A stretch of 64,000 bases of DNA from Antedon mediterranea (lineage: Eukaryota > Echinodermata > Crinoidea > Comatulida > Antedonidae), in assembly GCF_964355755.1 (NCBI RefSeq), contig NC_092672.1, forward strand, positions 28,332,501 through 28,396,500, given 5' to 3'. The notes under the pieces are model-generated. The model did no database searches. It was not told where the DNA came from and was given only the letters and a program-made list of their open reading frames with translations. Positions 1 through 11,400 of this stretch are shown piece after piece (the stretch's first letter is position 1; each line of letters begins with the position of its first letter). Both the position numbers and the translations under genes were made by a program.

Positions 1-180
1 AAGGTAATAGCCTGGCATTGTCTAAGGTAATAGCCTGGCATTGTCTAGTTGCTATATTCATTTTCTTTCTTTTTTTAGCAAAATATAGTTAATACAAACT
101 GGGGAATACTCAGTATAGAGTAGACTAAAATGCAATCTGTGACCTTAAATTAGATTTGTTTAAATGTAGGGAATGTGGCT
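1..180 (+). mobile_element. Partial copy of the TTAA-flanked MITE family (3' part)
   Basis: From about position 30 this matches the right half of the longer copies (CCTGGCATTGTCTAGTTG, AATACAAACTGGGGAA) and ends with GTAGGGAATGTGGC followed by TTAA at 181-184. It carries an internal deletion and is cut by the window edge. A 24-bp tandem duplication occupies roughly 1-47. Confidence 0.6.
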
Positions 181-185
181 TTAAA

Positions 186-1329
186 AATATTTAGAAATTA
201 AAATTAGTCTATTTACATATTTTACTATAAAAATTCAATTTTGGTTTTAAATAAAAAATACTTTTAACATAATTCTAGCATATTGCTAATAAACAATGCC
301 ATTTTAAATTTGATGTTCCTTCGTCAGTTTCTAGCCACCGATCGTGTCAAATGAGACACAAATTAATGATGAAATTTCTCATGAATAATTTACGTGAAAT
401 TGTCTTTCTCATTCTAACTTTACTCAACAGACCTTAAATCAATATTACCACATACACTTTCAATCATATTATTATTGAACGAATGAGTTGTGTACAGAAA
501 TTTCTCGAAAGAAAATTTAAATGAAATTACAATCATCCTCAAATAAGATACTAAGGAAATTCGGATTAGTCCCTCAACTGGCTTGAAGTACATTATCCCA
601 CAATGCAACTCACAAAGCCGCCTTTTCTTGGAAAAATTGATTATAAACCGTTACTTGTTATTAAGATTATGCCGATGCAAGACTCGGATGTTCCAACACT
701 CCTGAATTCTCTAGGAGCGCCCCGAATTTTCATCCAATCTCCCAAAAATTTCCCAAAATGTTGGTTTTATTTTAGGAAAGACACATTTTTTAAACCCATT
801 GCTATCTGAACTGTGTTTTTGAGAAGGATTTCTGTATTTATTAAATCCGATTAGTTGCTAGAATGTGCGACGCACCTGATAAGAAGTTAAACGTTAAAAC
901 ACTCAATCAACTTTTCAATCTACAGAAGGTTGGAATGTCAGCAGACCTCCCAACTCTCCCGCTTTGATGCAATTTCTTGTGATTTCTTTGGAAAAAGAAC
1001 ATCCAATAATAATTTATATTTTCTACTACTTCTCAATTTGCTCTAGAAGAGAATAGAAAACATACTAATGTATAATATCAGTGAATAATGAGTTTGGCAC
1101 TGAATTTTCCACCTATTAGACTTTCCCATGTTTATTATTAGTACTTTAGTATTGGTGTTCCAATCTTTAGCTTTTTAACAGAGCAGCTTGTTTTGATGCA
1201 TTTTTGTTCAAAATGTTATAGCACGCTCTATAGCTTAGACTTCATAAAAACCTTATGATTATTTCATTACTGTATGTCTGGCCAATACATTATTGTTGTG
1301 TAAATATTGTGTGTTTGAGAAAAAAGAAT
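186..1329. other. Gene-free AT-rich stretch
   Basis: I see no gene, RNA or clear mobile element here. The short open frames lack splice signals or recognisable protein. Confidence 0.5.
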
Positions 1330-1442
1330 AAAATGAGGGCTCCCTTCATAAAATCCCCATTAAACATGAATAAATTGAGGGCTCCCTTCATAAAATTCTA
1401 TTAAACAACATGAATAAATTGAGGGCTCCCTTCATAACATTT
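1330..1442. repeat. Three-copy tandem repeat of about 40-53 bp
   Basis: The phrase GAGGGCTCCCTTCATAA occurs three times, each followed by an AT-rich spacer with ACATGAATAAATT. Confidence 0.8.
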
Positions 1443-1726
1443 TATAAATGACATTCAATTCATATCAAAATTTGTAATTTATATTACCGATTCTGAGAAA
1501 GTACACCCCTAACTTAGACAGTAATTTCAGTTTACTACTTAGATTCCTAAGTATTAATTAATGAAAATGCCTAAAGAATTTGGTGATTTGATTTTTATAA
1601 AAATCAGAGATGATTAGACTATGGAATCAATTGGTTGATTTGGCTCGAAATGACCATTAAAACAAAATATCTGCAAGCAATTCCTTAATAATGGTGGTCT
1701 CATGAATACCAGGCTAGTCATCTTAA

Positions 1727-2332
1727 AGACCCCTTCCCTGCAATTTTGGACGTTTTTTGGAAAATAATACATATATATCACTTTAAAAACATTAAACCAT
1801 GTCATTCCTTGTCTTAAATGTACGTTTTATGGTAAATTATGATAAAAAGTGAGAAACAATGCACTACCTAAGTAGCTCGCGGCGATCGACCTCTCGTGGA
1901 CGGTCTTAGGCCTAGCCTAGCTAGGCTTAGTTTTGTAGGCCTAGCTGGTAAACATCGATAACGTACGAACATCGTACGCTAGCTATATACCTAGCCTGAC
2001 GTTGTATAGTTGCTGCATTAATTGTCTTTCTATTTTTGCCAGACTCCGTTGATACAAATTGGGGAAAACCCGGTATTTTCGCTGAAAAGTTAGGAGTCTT
2101 CCATTTGTTTTGCCTTCACGATCGATCGAAAAGTGGGCGAATTACAGGTGAAAAACAAAAATATCAATCCGCGCGCAATGCATTTTGGGATTTATAGCGG
2201 GCCGCTATAATTATTAGAATCGATTTATTTTCACATTTTTAACCGTTTAAAGACGAAAAAAGTTATCGCAATAGGACCATATAGTATTATTTTTACATTA
2301 AATATAGTTTGTGATCTTAAATTAAACGTGTC
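1727..2332 (+). mobile_element. TTAA-flanked MITE family, copy A
   Basis: The copy begins after TTAA (1723-1726) with AGACCCCTTCCCTGC, the inverse of the far terminus seen in the complete copies. It runs parallel to copies at 34206-35974 (+) and 40106-40760 (-). It contains nested GGCCTAG palindromes and ACGTACGAACATCGTACG. The last 30 bases are lost or diverged. It has no coding capacity. Confidence 0.8.
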
Positions 2333-2339
2333 CAACCTA

Positions 2340-2880
2340 AGAATTACTTTTTACTAGCATAGTATAGAACTTGCTTGGTTTCTTTCTTTCACAATAGCGT
2401 CAACAATTTTTAAACTACAGAACATGCATTGTTTTCAAGGGGACACATTCTCATGAAAAAGGGACATTTCTCCCCTCAGGAGACCTTGTTGGGTCCTCCT
2501 AATAGGTGATTTACTGTATTCTCAATGTACTAAGCATTTAGTACAGAGTAAAAAATTAGAACTACCGCATAGACCGACAAGTACAATCCTATGCTCAAGT
2601 ATATAATTTACAATCCTATGCTCAATCAAGTATATACAGTAATTTAGCCCAAATTTGGACAAGATACTTTACTTACGTTTGCCTCTCTCTATCCAGCTGT
2701 ACAAATTGTTACCTGGTATAGGTCAAAAACACAACTGGCAACAACAACAACAACAACATTATGGGAGTATGTTTCCAGACATGCTTGATGATCCAAAAAT
2801 GACTGGGGTAATAATGTATAGCGCTAAAGCGGCTTTCGACATTAAGCACTATTATATACAGTAGTCCAGTAAAATCGACG
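2340..2880. other. Gene-free stretch with small duplications
   Basis: It holds a duplicated ACAATCCTATGCTCAA phrase (2582-2632) and a CAA microsatellite (about 2738-2756). Nothing else is recognised. Confidence 0.5.
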
Positions 2881-3375
2881 TATTATTATTAATACCACCC
2901 TCAAATTGTCACTATTCTATTCTATTCTGTATACAAGTTTTTATATGAACAGAGCGCCTAACAATACTTAGTAATTAATTAAAAAGAAAAGTTTTAAGTT
3001 GACGTTTAAATAGAGGTGCCCAATTCGCTCCTCTCAAATAGACAGGTAGCGCGTTCCAGATCCGCAGAGCGCTGACAGAAAAAGCATTGTCACCAGCTTT
3101 CCGATTAGATCGTGAAACGAAAAGTCGGGTGGGATCATTAGAGGAGGGAAGTCGGCACCTGTAATTAAATGAAAGCTGGTCACGGTTAAACTTAATTAAA
3201 TAAAAAATGTACAAAGGAACAAAAACAATAACTTTGTACAAAATTCTTTTTTTTTATATGAAGCCAATGAAGATCCAATAAGCCATCCGAGGGCTGATAC
3301 CGTCCACACGCAAACCAGCCAGCCGCGCCGCCTTGTTCACATAGCTTTCATACCCAGTTTTAGCAAAATGGCTTT
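2880..3375 (-). mobile_element. 5'-truncated LINE fragment (reverse-transcriptase C-terminal end)
   Basis: On the minus strand, 3241-2975 translates to a typical C-terminal tail of a CR1/L2-like or related LINE polyprotein (SRSNRKAGDNAFSVSALRIW, then an FKRQLKTFLF end). Upstream, in another frame, NKAARL and LHWLHI-like pieces of the same protein are visible, so at least one frameshift is present. It is a dead fragment. Confidence 0.7.
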
Positions 3376-3915
3376 AACATTTTACAACCATTTTGATGAA
3401 ATTGTAAAAATAATTGTAACATACCCATTATATGCTGCTTTCACTTTAATGGGTGATGCATCTTCCCCTCCCATGTCTGATTCACCGTCGTACGCCACTT
3501 TGGTCTCAATTCAGTACAAACTTGGAATGTTAGGTTCAGAAGAGGCTATTGTACAGTAGTACAACACTGCCTGCAAGAAAATGAAAATAAAAAGAAATTA
3601 TGAACTAAAGTACGTTTAGCTAGCACCTTGTCAAGAAATTCTGTATCTGCCTCTAGCTCCTGCCAAATCGAGAGTACGATGTTATAGAAACCAATTGCGA
3701 TGACAGAGAACCAAAAACCAATCTAAACTAAGTCAGATCAATAGATGGATCGTAGGTCATCGTCTGGACCTACTGTATAAACAATCAAACCTGTGTCAAG
3801 GTGAGAAGCGAGGACACATGTCCCAATACTCCCACATGCGCACAATTAACTAACATGACCTAGTTTGGTTGTCAGCACAGTGACATAGTTGTGTCATTGG
3901 TTGTTGCAAATATCC
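3376..3915. other. Gene-free stretch
   Basis: No gene or repeat is recognised between the LINE fragment and the inverted-repeat element at 3916. Confidence 0.45.
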
Positions 3916-4314
3916 AAAGCCCGTCGCACACTAGAGCTTTCGGCTGAGCCAACTGGCAAGAGTGACACTTGGCTCACATTGTGCGCCGGGGAATTTGTGA
4001 GGAATCGGCCACGCGTGCCGCTGAGGAAAACATCTATCGTGTTTAATATTTTTTGGCACGCGTGTCGTTTTCCTCAAGTGTACACCAAACTTGAGCAGAT
4101 AGAAAACTACAAAATTCCACTGCACATGACATGTTCTGACTTATTATAATATATCAGCGCGTGCCGTATAGTGTATTAAGTAATTGTCCAATCAGAAAGT
4201 GTGTTTAGTATGCGTCCGATAGAACGCGATCACAGTTTGCGGCAACTTTTTAGTGAGCCAAGTGTTACTCGCGCCAGTAGGCTCAGCCGAAAGCTCTAGT
4301 GTGCGCCGGGCTTT
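3916..4314. mobile_element. 399-bp MITE with about 35-bp terminal inverted repeats
   Basis: The left end AAAGCCCGTCGCACACTAGA and the right end pair over about 35 bp (CTCAGCCGAAAGCTCTAGTG on the right). It has no ORF of its own. The target-site duplication is unclear. Confidence 0.8.
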
Positions 4315-4355
4315 AATAAATAATAGTAATAATTTTGCTATGATAACATATTTAA

Positions 4356-4476
4356 ATAAACTCCGAAAAAGTGAGGCAAGCCATTATGATTCTATATTTC
4401 AAACATTACAGTAGTTGTTCATCTTCTGAAGGGAATTATATAATAAGGGCTTGCCTCACTTTTTTTCAGAGTTTAT
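4356..4476. mobile_element. 121-bp inverted-repeat (MITE-like) element
   Basis: The arms ATAAACTCCGAAAAAGTGAG and the complementary CTCACTTTTTTTCAGAGTTT enclose a short spacer. It starts only about 40 bp after the previous MITE. Confidence 0.75.
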
Positions 4477-4479
4477 CAT

Positions 4480-6810
4480 ATTCAATATGCGATGATGCAA
4501 TTAGTGAGGATGAGAACATGACTCTCAGACCTGTCTGTGATGTGACCTGTCATTTTACAAGTCCTTAGGCATATTGCTTATAGATAATGTTGCTTCATCC
4601 TTCGGATGAGACATTATTAAGTCGTGTTGACAGGGTTATTGGAAATTTAATACACTTTAGAATGAATTGAAATGTGATAAAATGCCATTTATTATAATAA
4701 TAATAATAAATATGATCTATCTATAAATGGAAAAATGATAAAATGTGACAGTACACAATCTCAACAATAAGGTGTACAGAGTTCTGTACTGTAAAATATT
4801 TCTATATAGAAAATGTTAATGTTTGGAACATCATATAAACAAAAAGGTCAACAGTACACACTGTTTTACACTTTTAAACGGTCGTGGAGAATTGAAGCGG
4901 GGGGGGGGGGGGGTTATTTTCTATCAAAATGTATTTCCATAGTAATTAGTATTTTCTTATTTGTTTCTGTAATAAACGCTTGAAAACCCTGTCTGTTTAT
5001 TTATAACTGTTGTAGGTCAAGGTCTGACGACTAATGATGGTGATACCATATTTCATCTAAAGAGGAATAAACAAAATCTTAAGTTAGTTAAGATAAAAGG
5101 TACCAAGCTTGATTAGCTTCGGCTATACCTTGGCTACCTTTTGTATTGAAATTGTTTTTTGTTTGTTTTGTTTGATACATTTGTAACATTACTAGGCCTA
5201 GTAGGCCCCATTTACTATTACTATTAATTAATAATAAAATTACTCAATAACCAATTGTCTGTACTGTCTGGTTCAACTAAAATAGTTTAATTTACAAACA
5301 ATATTGCAACTCTAAAATGATTCATTGTGACTACAAATAATCCTAGGCTACCTAACTCCGTCACAGATAGTAAAATGTTTATGTATTGGGTTACCAAATG
5401 AATGAATTTGCTGTACATCAGCCAATAGAGAGGAGAGACAGTCAAATTTCAAGTATCCTAGGCTATAGCCTAGGCTAGGCCTAGCCTAGGCCTAGCGGAG
5501 TAGAAAAACATTATACGATTCACAATAACTCATTGGTTGTTTTCAAATTAAACACCAATTAAACTAGCACTAAACACACTAGTTTTCCAAAATATATATT
5601 TTATAAAAAATGTATTGATTTTACAAGTAAAATAAATCAGAAACACTCACCAAATAAAATAAGTTATGGGACACTCCTAAATGAATGACTCAAAAAAGGA
5701 ACAATCTTGATCAAAATAATTTCACCTTTGACCCTGTAAGTCACTTGGAATAGTTCATAAACATAGGGGTATTTAAATTTAAAATAGAAAGGTAATATAA
5801 CGTAATTAACTACACGTTACTTGTTAATTTAGTCATAATAATAATTACAGATAAATAGGCACACAATTTGAATATTTAAAAGCTTACAAATAATAATAAT
5901 GAGTGATTATTTTGTACAGTTTATTTCTCATTCACCTTCATTGAATCGTTTATCCATTTACCAAACTTTACTACACACCAATGACTTTCGTCTTTTTCCG
6001 GTATAAACAATAGAACTTTTATTCACACGACGTGTACACTAAGTTGTTTAGGTAGACAAAAAACGTCAAGAAAAACCTTGGAGTTCGGAAATGGTAGTGG
6101 TTCGAACATGGAAAAAAGTGTTTCCGATTAACTTTCACAGTAAGTATTGTATTAGTGATATAATACCGCATAATATAGGGACAAATTGTTTGTCTATCCT
6201 CCAGGCCCCCCACCCAGGCCGATCCGATTGGTAAATCTCGGTAAGTCCGAAGTCACGTAAGTTTGTCAAAAAAAGATCGAAGTTGAAGGCCGCACTTTTT
6301 GTTAAGTACTCAATGACACAAGTAGCCCTACATACAGTACGCCTACTTAAACTATATATTTCACTAACTTGAACTAGACTAAAGCATGTCTACATACAGT
6401 TCTGCAGCCTAGGTAGGATCGAGTTTGTGCCCACTCGTATTCATAAGCATACAGTATACTGTAGCATATCTAAAATGAACAATTTGAAAATCTTTCAAAT
6501 GGTTTATTAATAATCATTCACAAAATGCTACTCTGAATTTTTCCAACAAACATTAAATCTTACTGTATAGTGTCTTCTTCCCAACAACAGTGGGTGGGAG
6601 TTGGGGGCGGAGGTGATGAGACCTACTCGATTGAGGGGGGGGGGGGGGGCGTGTTGGAGGTAACACTACTCTAAATGTGTGTTGAAATGAAAGAAAACAT
6701 CAGATTGCGAATATAGCAATACACAAGTTTATTCATACAGTACAAAATTTGCATTTATATGACAATATGAATGGTGATACAAAATGTTTGCGGTTTGTTT
6801 TACATTCAAA
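4480..6810. other. Gene-free stretch with simple repeats
   Basis: It contains a short SINE-tail-like phrase TCCTTCGGATGAGACATTA near 4598, an ATA microsatellite near 4695, 15-base G runs at 4899-4913 and 6635-6649, and overlapping CCTAGGC/GGCCTAG palindromes at 5455-5500. I see no gene. Confidence 0.5.
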
Positions 6811-6985
6811 AGTGACTGATCAATTTTATTGTAAAGTCACTGACCAATACATTGTTTTATGTGACTGACCAATTGCATTGTTTTGTTGAATGACCAATTG
6901 CATTGTTTTGATGACTGACCAATTGCATTGTAAAGTGACTGACCAATTGCATTGTAAAGTGACTGACCAATTGTTTTATAAAGTG
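6811..6985. repeat. Minisatellite, about 7 copies of a roughly 25-bp unit
   Basis: The unit GTGACTGACCAATTGCATTG plus TAAA or TTTT recurs about seven times with small changes. Confidence 0.85.
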
Positions 6986-6989
6986 AAAA

Positions 6990-8335
6990 TAAGTAATCAC
7001 ATCATAGTATTATTATGATGGTCATAATTAATACATTGTCAATAGGCCATTAGTTGGAGGTCAAATTGCACATCATTTCTATTGTCATTTTGATTGATAA
7101 ACACTTCTGTAACATCCACATAAACATTTTTTTATTTAAACAATATTTCTAGTTTGCAAGTAGGGATTTTCAATAACTTTTTCTAGATTCTAGACTTTTG
7201 AGGAGATGCAATGATTGAATGAAACTAATCTATACGTACCTGGCATATTGCTGGGGTGATTGGATTGGTTCTTTGCAAACCAAGCATGACACAAATTTAA
7301 ACCACATTTGCAATTGTTCTTTTCGTGCCACTCCTTTAGACAGTTATGTTCAACGGCAGCATGAGAAAACAGTTACACTGCGGGAGCTTATAGTTTATTA
7401 GGGCTGAAAATATGGGTATTTGGAAACTCGGGTTGGGCATGCGCACACCCCAAACACGTCTGGGAAAAGAGAGTTTATGAAAACATTTTCTGTTAAATTT
7501 TGAGATGCACAGTAGTCTGGAGACTTCGTTTTGAATGTCAACCTAGGCCAGTATAATAATAATTCACTGTCAGATAGTCATCGAATAATGGTCAAAAATA
7601 GTATTTCATCATGGTAAATTTTTTTTTGGTTATCTGCCGGCCAATCAATTATTGTCAGATGCGCGCCGTTTTTTTGTAAGAAATATTTCTTCTTTATAAC
7701 ATTTCTAATTGCAATGCCTTTTCAATATCCTTTTTCACTTTAAAAACTCCATCCCATAATAGTCACTATTGTTATGCTAGATTCTTGTTCGACTATGTTT
7801 TTTCTATCATTGCTTTTAAGGACACGAATGTAAACTAATTCTTCTTCTTGCAAAAATGTATTGTGTCATCCGTAATCTCTTGTGATTTTTTTTCTTGCAC
7901 TGTTATATAATAATAATAGATTCGAAATAAAAACAAACAAACAAATCAAGCAACAAACGAATGCCTCAGTCTTCATGTTTATACAGTATGTAAATACGTC
8001 ATTTTTTTGGAAGAGTCATAATATGGTAGAGTACAGTATATAATGATTCAGCAATGAGGAAGTCATTCAACTGGAAGATAAACAATTACAAGACCAATAA
8101 CGTCACCTTCTGGCGTCGTATCTTCATTATATACTTATTGTAATATAATGTTCACTGTATTTGACGGGAAGAGTTCTATCTAATAAACCATTTGTTTGGA
8201 ATGAACATGTGACTAATAATGAATAATTAGTGTCCTTTTATAAAAGGACTGTCGCCTTTAAGATCAGCTACATTAGGAACACTGTGATCCAATTCAAAGG
8301 ATCTAGTATTAAAGAAATCTATAAAATCCTTTAAA
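6990..8335. other. Gene-free sequence upstream of the ephexin-like gene
   Basis: No coding exon is supported. The promoter and any 5'UTR exons of the gene could lie here or farther left. No core promoter can be named from sequence. Confidence 0.4.
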
Positions 8336-8465
8336 ATGGATTTAATATTTGAGTTTAAGGACGAAGAGAATTCATTTTGTTTTCCTTCTTATATCAGGTT
8401 GAGCGAAGAGGCTCTGGAAGCGGTTACGTGTATACAGGAGCAAGACTTCCATGGAATTAACAATT
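8336..8465 (+). CDS. Ephexin-like gene, putative coding exon 1
   Basis: An ATG at 8336 opens 43 codons that end at a good donor (GTAAGT at 8466) in phase 1. That phase joins exactly to exon 2 at 16251. A strong pyrimidine tract followed by TTATATCAG lies at about 8380-8398, so the true exon may instead start at 8399 and be spliced to an upstream exon outside the model. Alternatively translation may begin at the ATG pair at 16259 in exon 2, leaving this exon non-coding. Confidence 0.45.
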
Positions 8466-11400
8466 GTAAGTATAACTGCAGTACAAATAGATGCATTTTA
8501 TCTTTTTTTTGTTGGTTAAGTTAAAATAGTAATGAGAAATTGAGGCTAAAGCTCTGTCTGCACTATCAAACTAGTTTGACAAAAAAAATGTGATCTGCCC
8601 AAATATGGTAGTGACATGCTTAAATATGGTAGTGATATGACATCATCATGTCCATATATGGGCACACCACATTTTTTTCCCACAAAAAGTTGGATAGTGT
8701 AGACAGAAAGCTCTATTGAGTTTCAGTTTCAGATTTGTCAACTAAAAGTTAAGAAAAATTTTAAAATTAATGTTTGCTTCGGTTATTTTAAAAAATGACT
8801 TCAAGCAAAAACATTGACTATAACACAAAGTTAAGTTGATTTTTTTTTGTAACATTAAAAAAAAAATCTGACCCCTGCGTCTAAAGAAAAACGATAACGT
8901 AGCTGCTTTCACTTTTATGGTAAGTTTTGTAATGATGACATTACTTGCTATCCAGAAAGACTGTACGTGAGGTAAAATTTCATCTGCAGTTGCGTAGGAC
9001 TGCAGTTAAAAATTGTTTCATATCACAGAAACCAGATTTTTTTTATGGTTTTTGCAATCAATTAGAATTTTTATGACTTTTCAGATCGGTTTTGTAATGT
9101 TTGTGAAGAACCTCCTAAGGCAAGAAAATGCCGTAAAAATATGATATTAAATTGGGGCGTAACCACCAGTACGGTTATTAAAGTTTCAATCTGACCACTT
9201 TTTAACAGAATATTGACAACCCAGTGGCTTGGACAGAGATTGTTGCCTTTTTTTGCAACAACCACTTTATTAATCTTGTGGCTTCATTACTGAAAATACA
9301 ATATTAACTCCGTTCTAAATTACAAATTTGATATTAAATCCATTGCTCCACTAGAAACCTTGACAGCTTTGCAGATATAGAAAGTGAGAGGATAGATCTT
9401 GTGGCAATCAATATTGACTGTGTTATTTATAGTTGTACAAATAAAAATTGTATATGTTTGTTATTTGATATTGACGAGGAAGTTTTTAAACTTATTATAT
9501 TTGTATTTTTTTACTGTATATAGCAAACTTGAAAAATAAATTATAATTTATAACAGCAGCATTATAGCACTGTGTTATGCGCTGAACCATGAATTCCATA
9601 GCTTCCTTTGGTCCATGATTCGAATCCCAACACCGCTCTCCTACTTCCAGGCTGAAATACATGTAGATATAGCAACGTCTTTGGATAAAACGTTATGCTC
9701 AAAATTTAATTTTAGCTGAGTTGAATGTGTTCCCATGTTTCTCCCTCTGAATCCACCCCTGAATTCACCCCCTGAAATTAACTAAAGCCTACAGTATCAG
9801 TTAATACCCGACCATACTCAACAGTACCATAGAATTTACCAGTCTCCATAAAAATGGTATTGAAAGTTCCATGGCGCTTTTAAATCTTAGTAAAACAGTG
9901 GTTAAAAGTACCTATATTGTAAATTTTTACCATTTTTAAAGTTCAATGTGAATGAATTTTTAAAGAGTGCTCTGAATCTGTTTGACCCGCATAAGGAAAT
10001 TCTTTATTGTTTTCACACTAAGAGTTATACAATCATATCAAAACAACAGCATAATACAGTGCCATTTACACTATACACAAAAAAGGCTTAAACAGTGATG
10101 TATTTTTTAAATTATTTTAAAACTGCTCTATACTGAATCATGCTGTTTGACCATAAAACCTTTAGAATTGTGGTCACTAAACAAAATTCATTAAACAACA
10201 ATTATTGTATACTATAGTACTTGATTTCATTTACCACAACTTTCTCTTAAAGCTCAAGTACAGTCATGAATTTTAAATATATTATCTGACTAATTGTATA
10301 TAAATCAAATATTTGTAACAGAAATCAAGACAAAAAAACATGAATTTCCCTTAATATGGTCAAATACAAAATTTGGCAAAATTCTGCCATAAAAACCAGG
10401 AAGACTTTTTTTAAAGTAGTTAGGTAGTTTAACCTAATATAATAACATGTCTGGTGACTCCCTAGAAGGTGAAAAAAGATGGTGGATATATGGTGGATAA
10501 TTTTTGCTATAGCATAAAAATCTGAAGTTGAATAAAAATACCAGAAATGTAAAATTCAAGTTATATTACCTATATTTAGTCATCGATAACAATTTTTACC
10601 ACACCGTTTATTTTTCCTAGCTTCTTAAAATGCCTCTCTATTTACAAAATTTGTGTACAAAAGAATAGAGATTTTTAGTCGCGTGGACGCGACTCTATAG
10701 TCCATTAGGTCGGTCGGTCTGTCTGTCGGTCCGGTATCACTATGCGTTTTAGCATGTGACTTATTGCTGTTGGCCTTGTTCTGTACTTGTAATTTAAACT
10801 ATCCCCCCACTCCCACTGATAAGAAAGTGCTTATTTTCAACAAGCTCGTGTAACACAAATAAAATCCCAAAAATTATGAAACATAGGGAAAACTGTAGAT
10901 CGATAATTATTGGAATGTATGATCAATAGAAATTTTTTGCCTGCACCTGGCCTTTAAGATCCTAAAACTGTTCAAGTAAATCAAATTGTTTCATAAATCT
11001 TATATCATAAATAAGTAATAACTTCCAATAGTTTATTCTCAAAAAATTTCATCTGGTTTCAATGGATATTAAATAAATAAATGTTAACTTTTATTTAAAC
11101 CAGTTGACAAGTACTTACTTGTAAGTACTTGTCAGTAAGTACTTGTCAACTGGTTTAACTAAAAGTTAACATTTATTTATTTAATATCCATTGAAACCAG
11201 ATGTATTCTCTGTCCAGTTTCTGTTAATTGGGTTGATAATATATTATTTCTAATGTATATTCTATTCTTGATCACTAAAATGTAAAAGTATTTTCTGTAC
11301 TGTAAATTATATCTTCATTCAAGTTCAAGCCCCGTCACATTATTTTTCTAAGGACAAAATTACAACTCCACTCCCAAAGACTTGTAATAAGACTTTGTTT

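Noticed and set aside
9548-9700. tRNA-derived SINE
   Set aside because: GATTCGAATCC resembles a B box but does not fit the consensus fully, and no A box or second copy was found.
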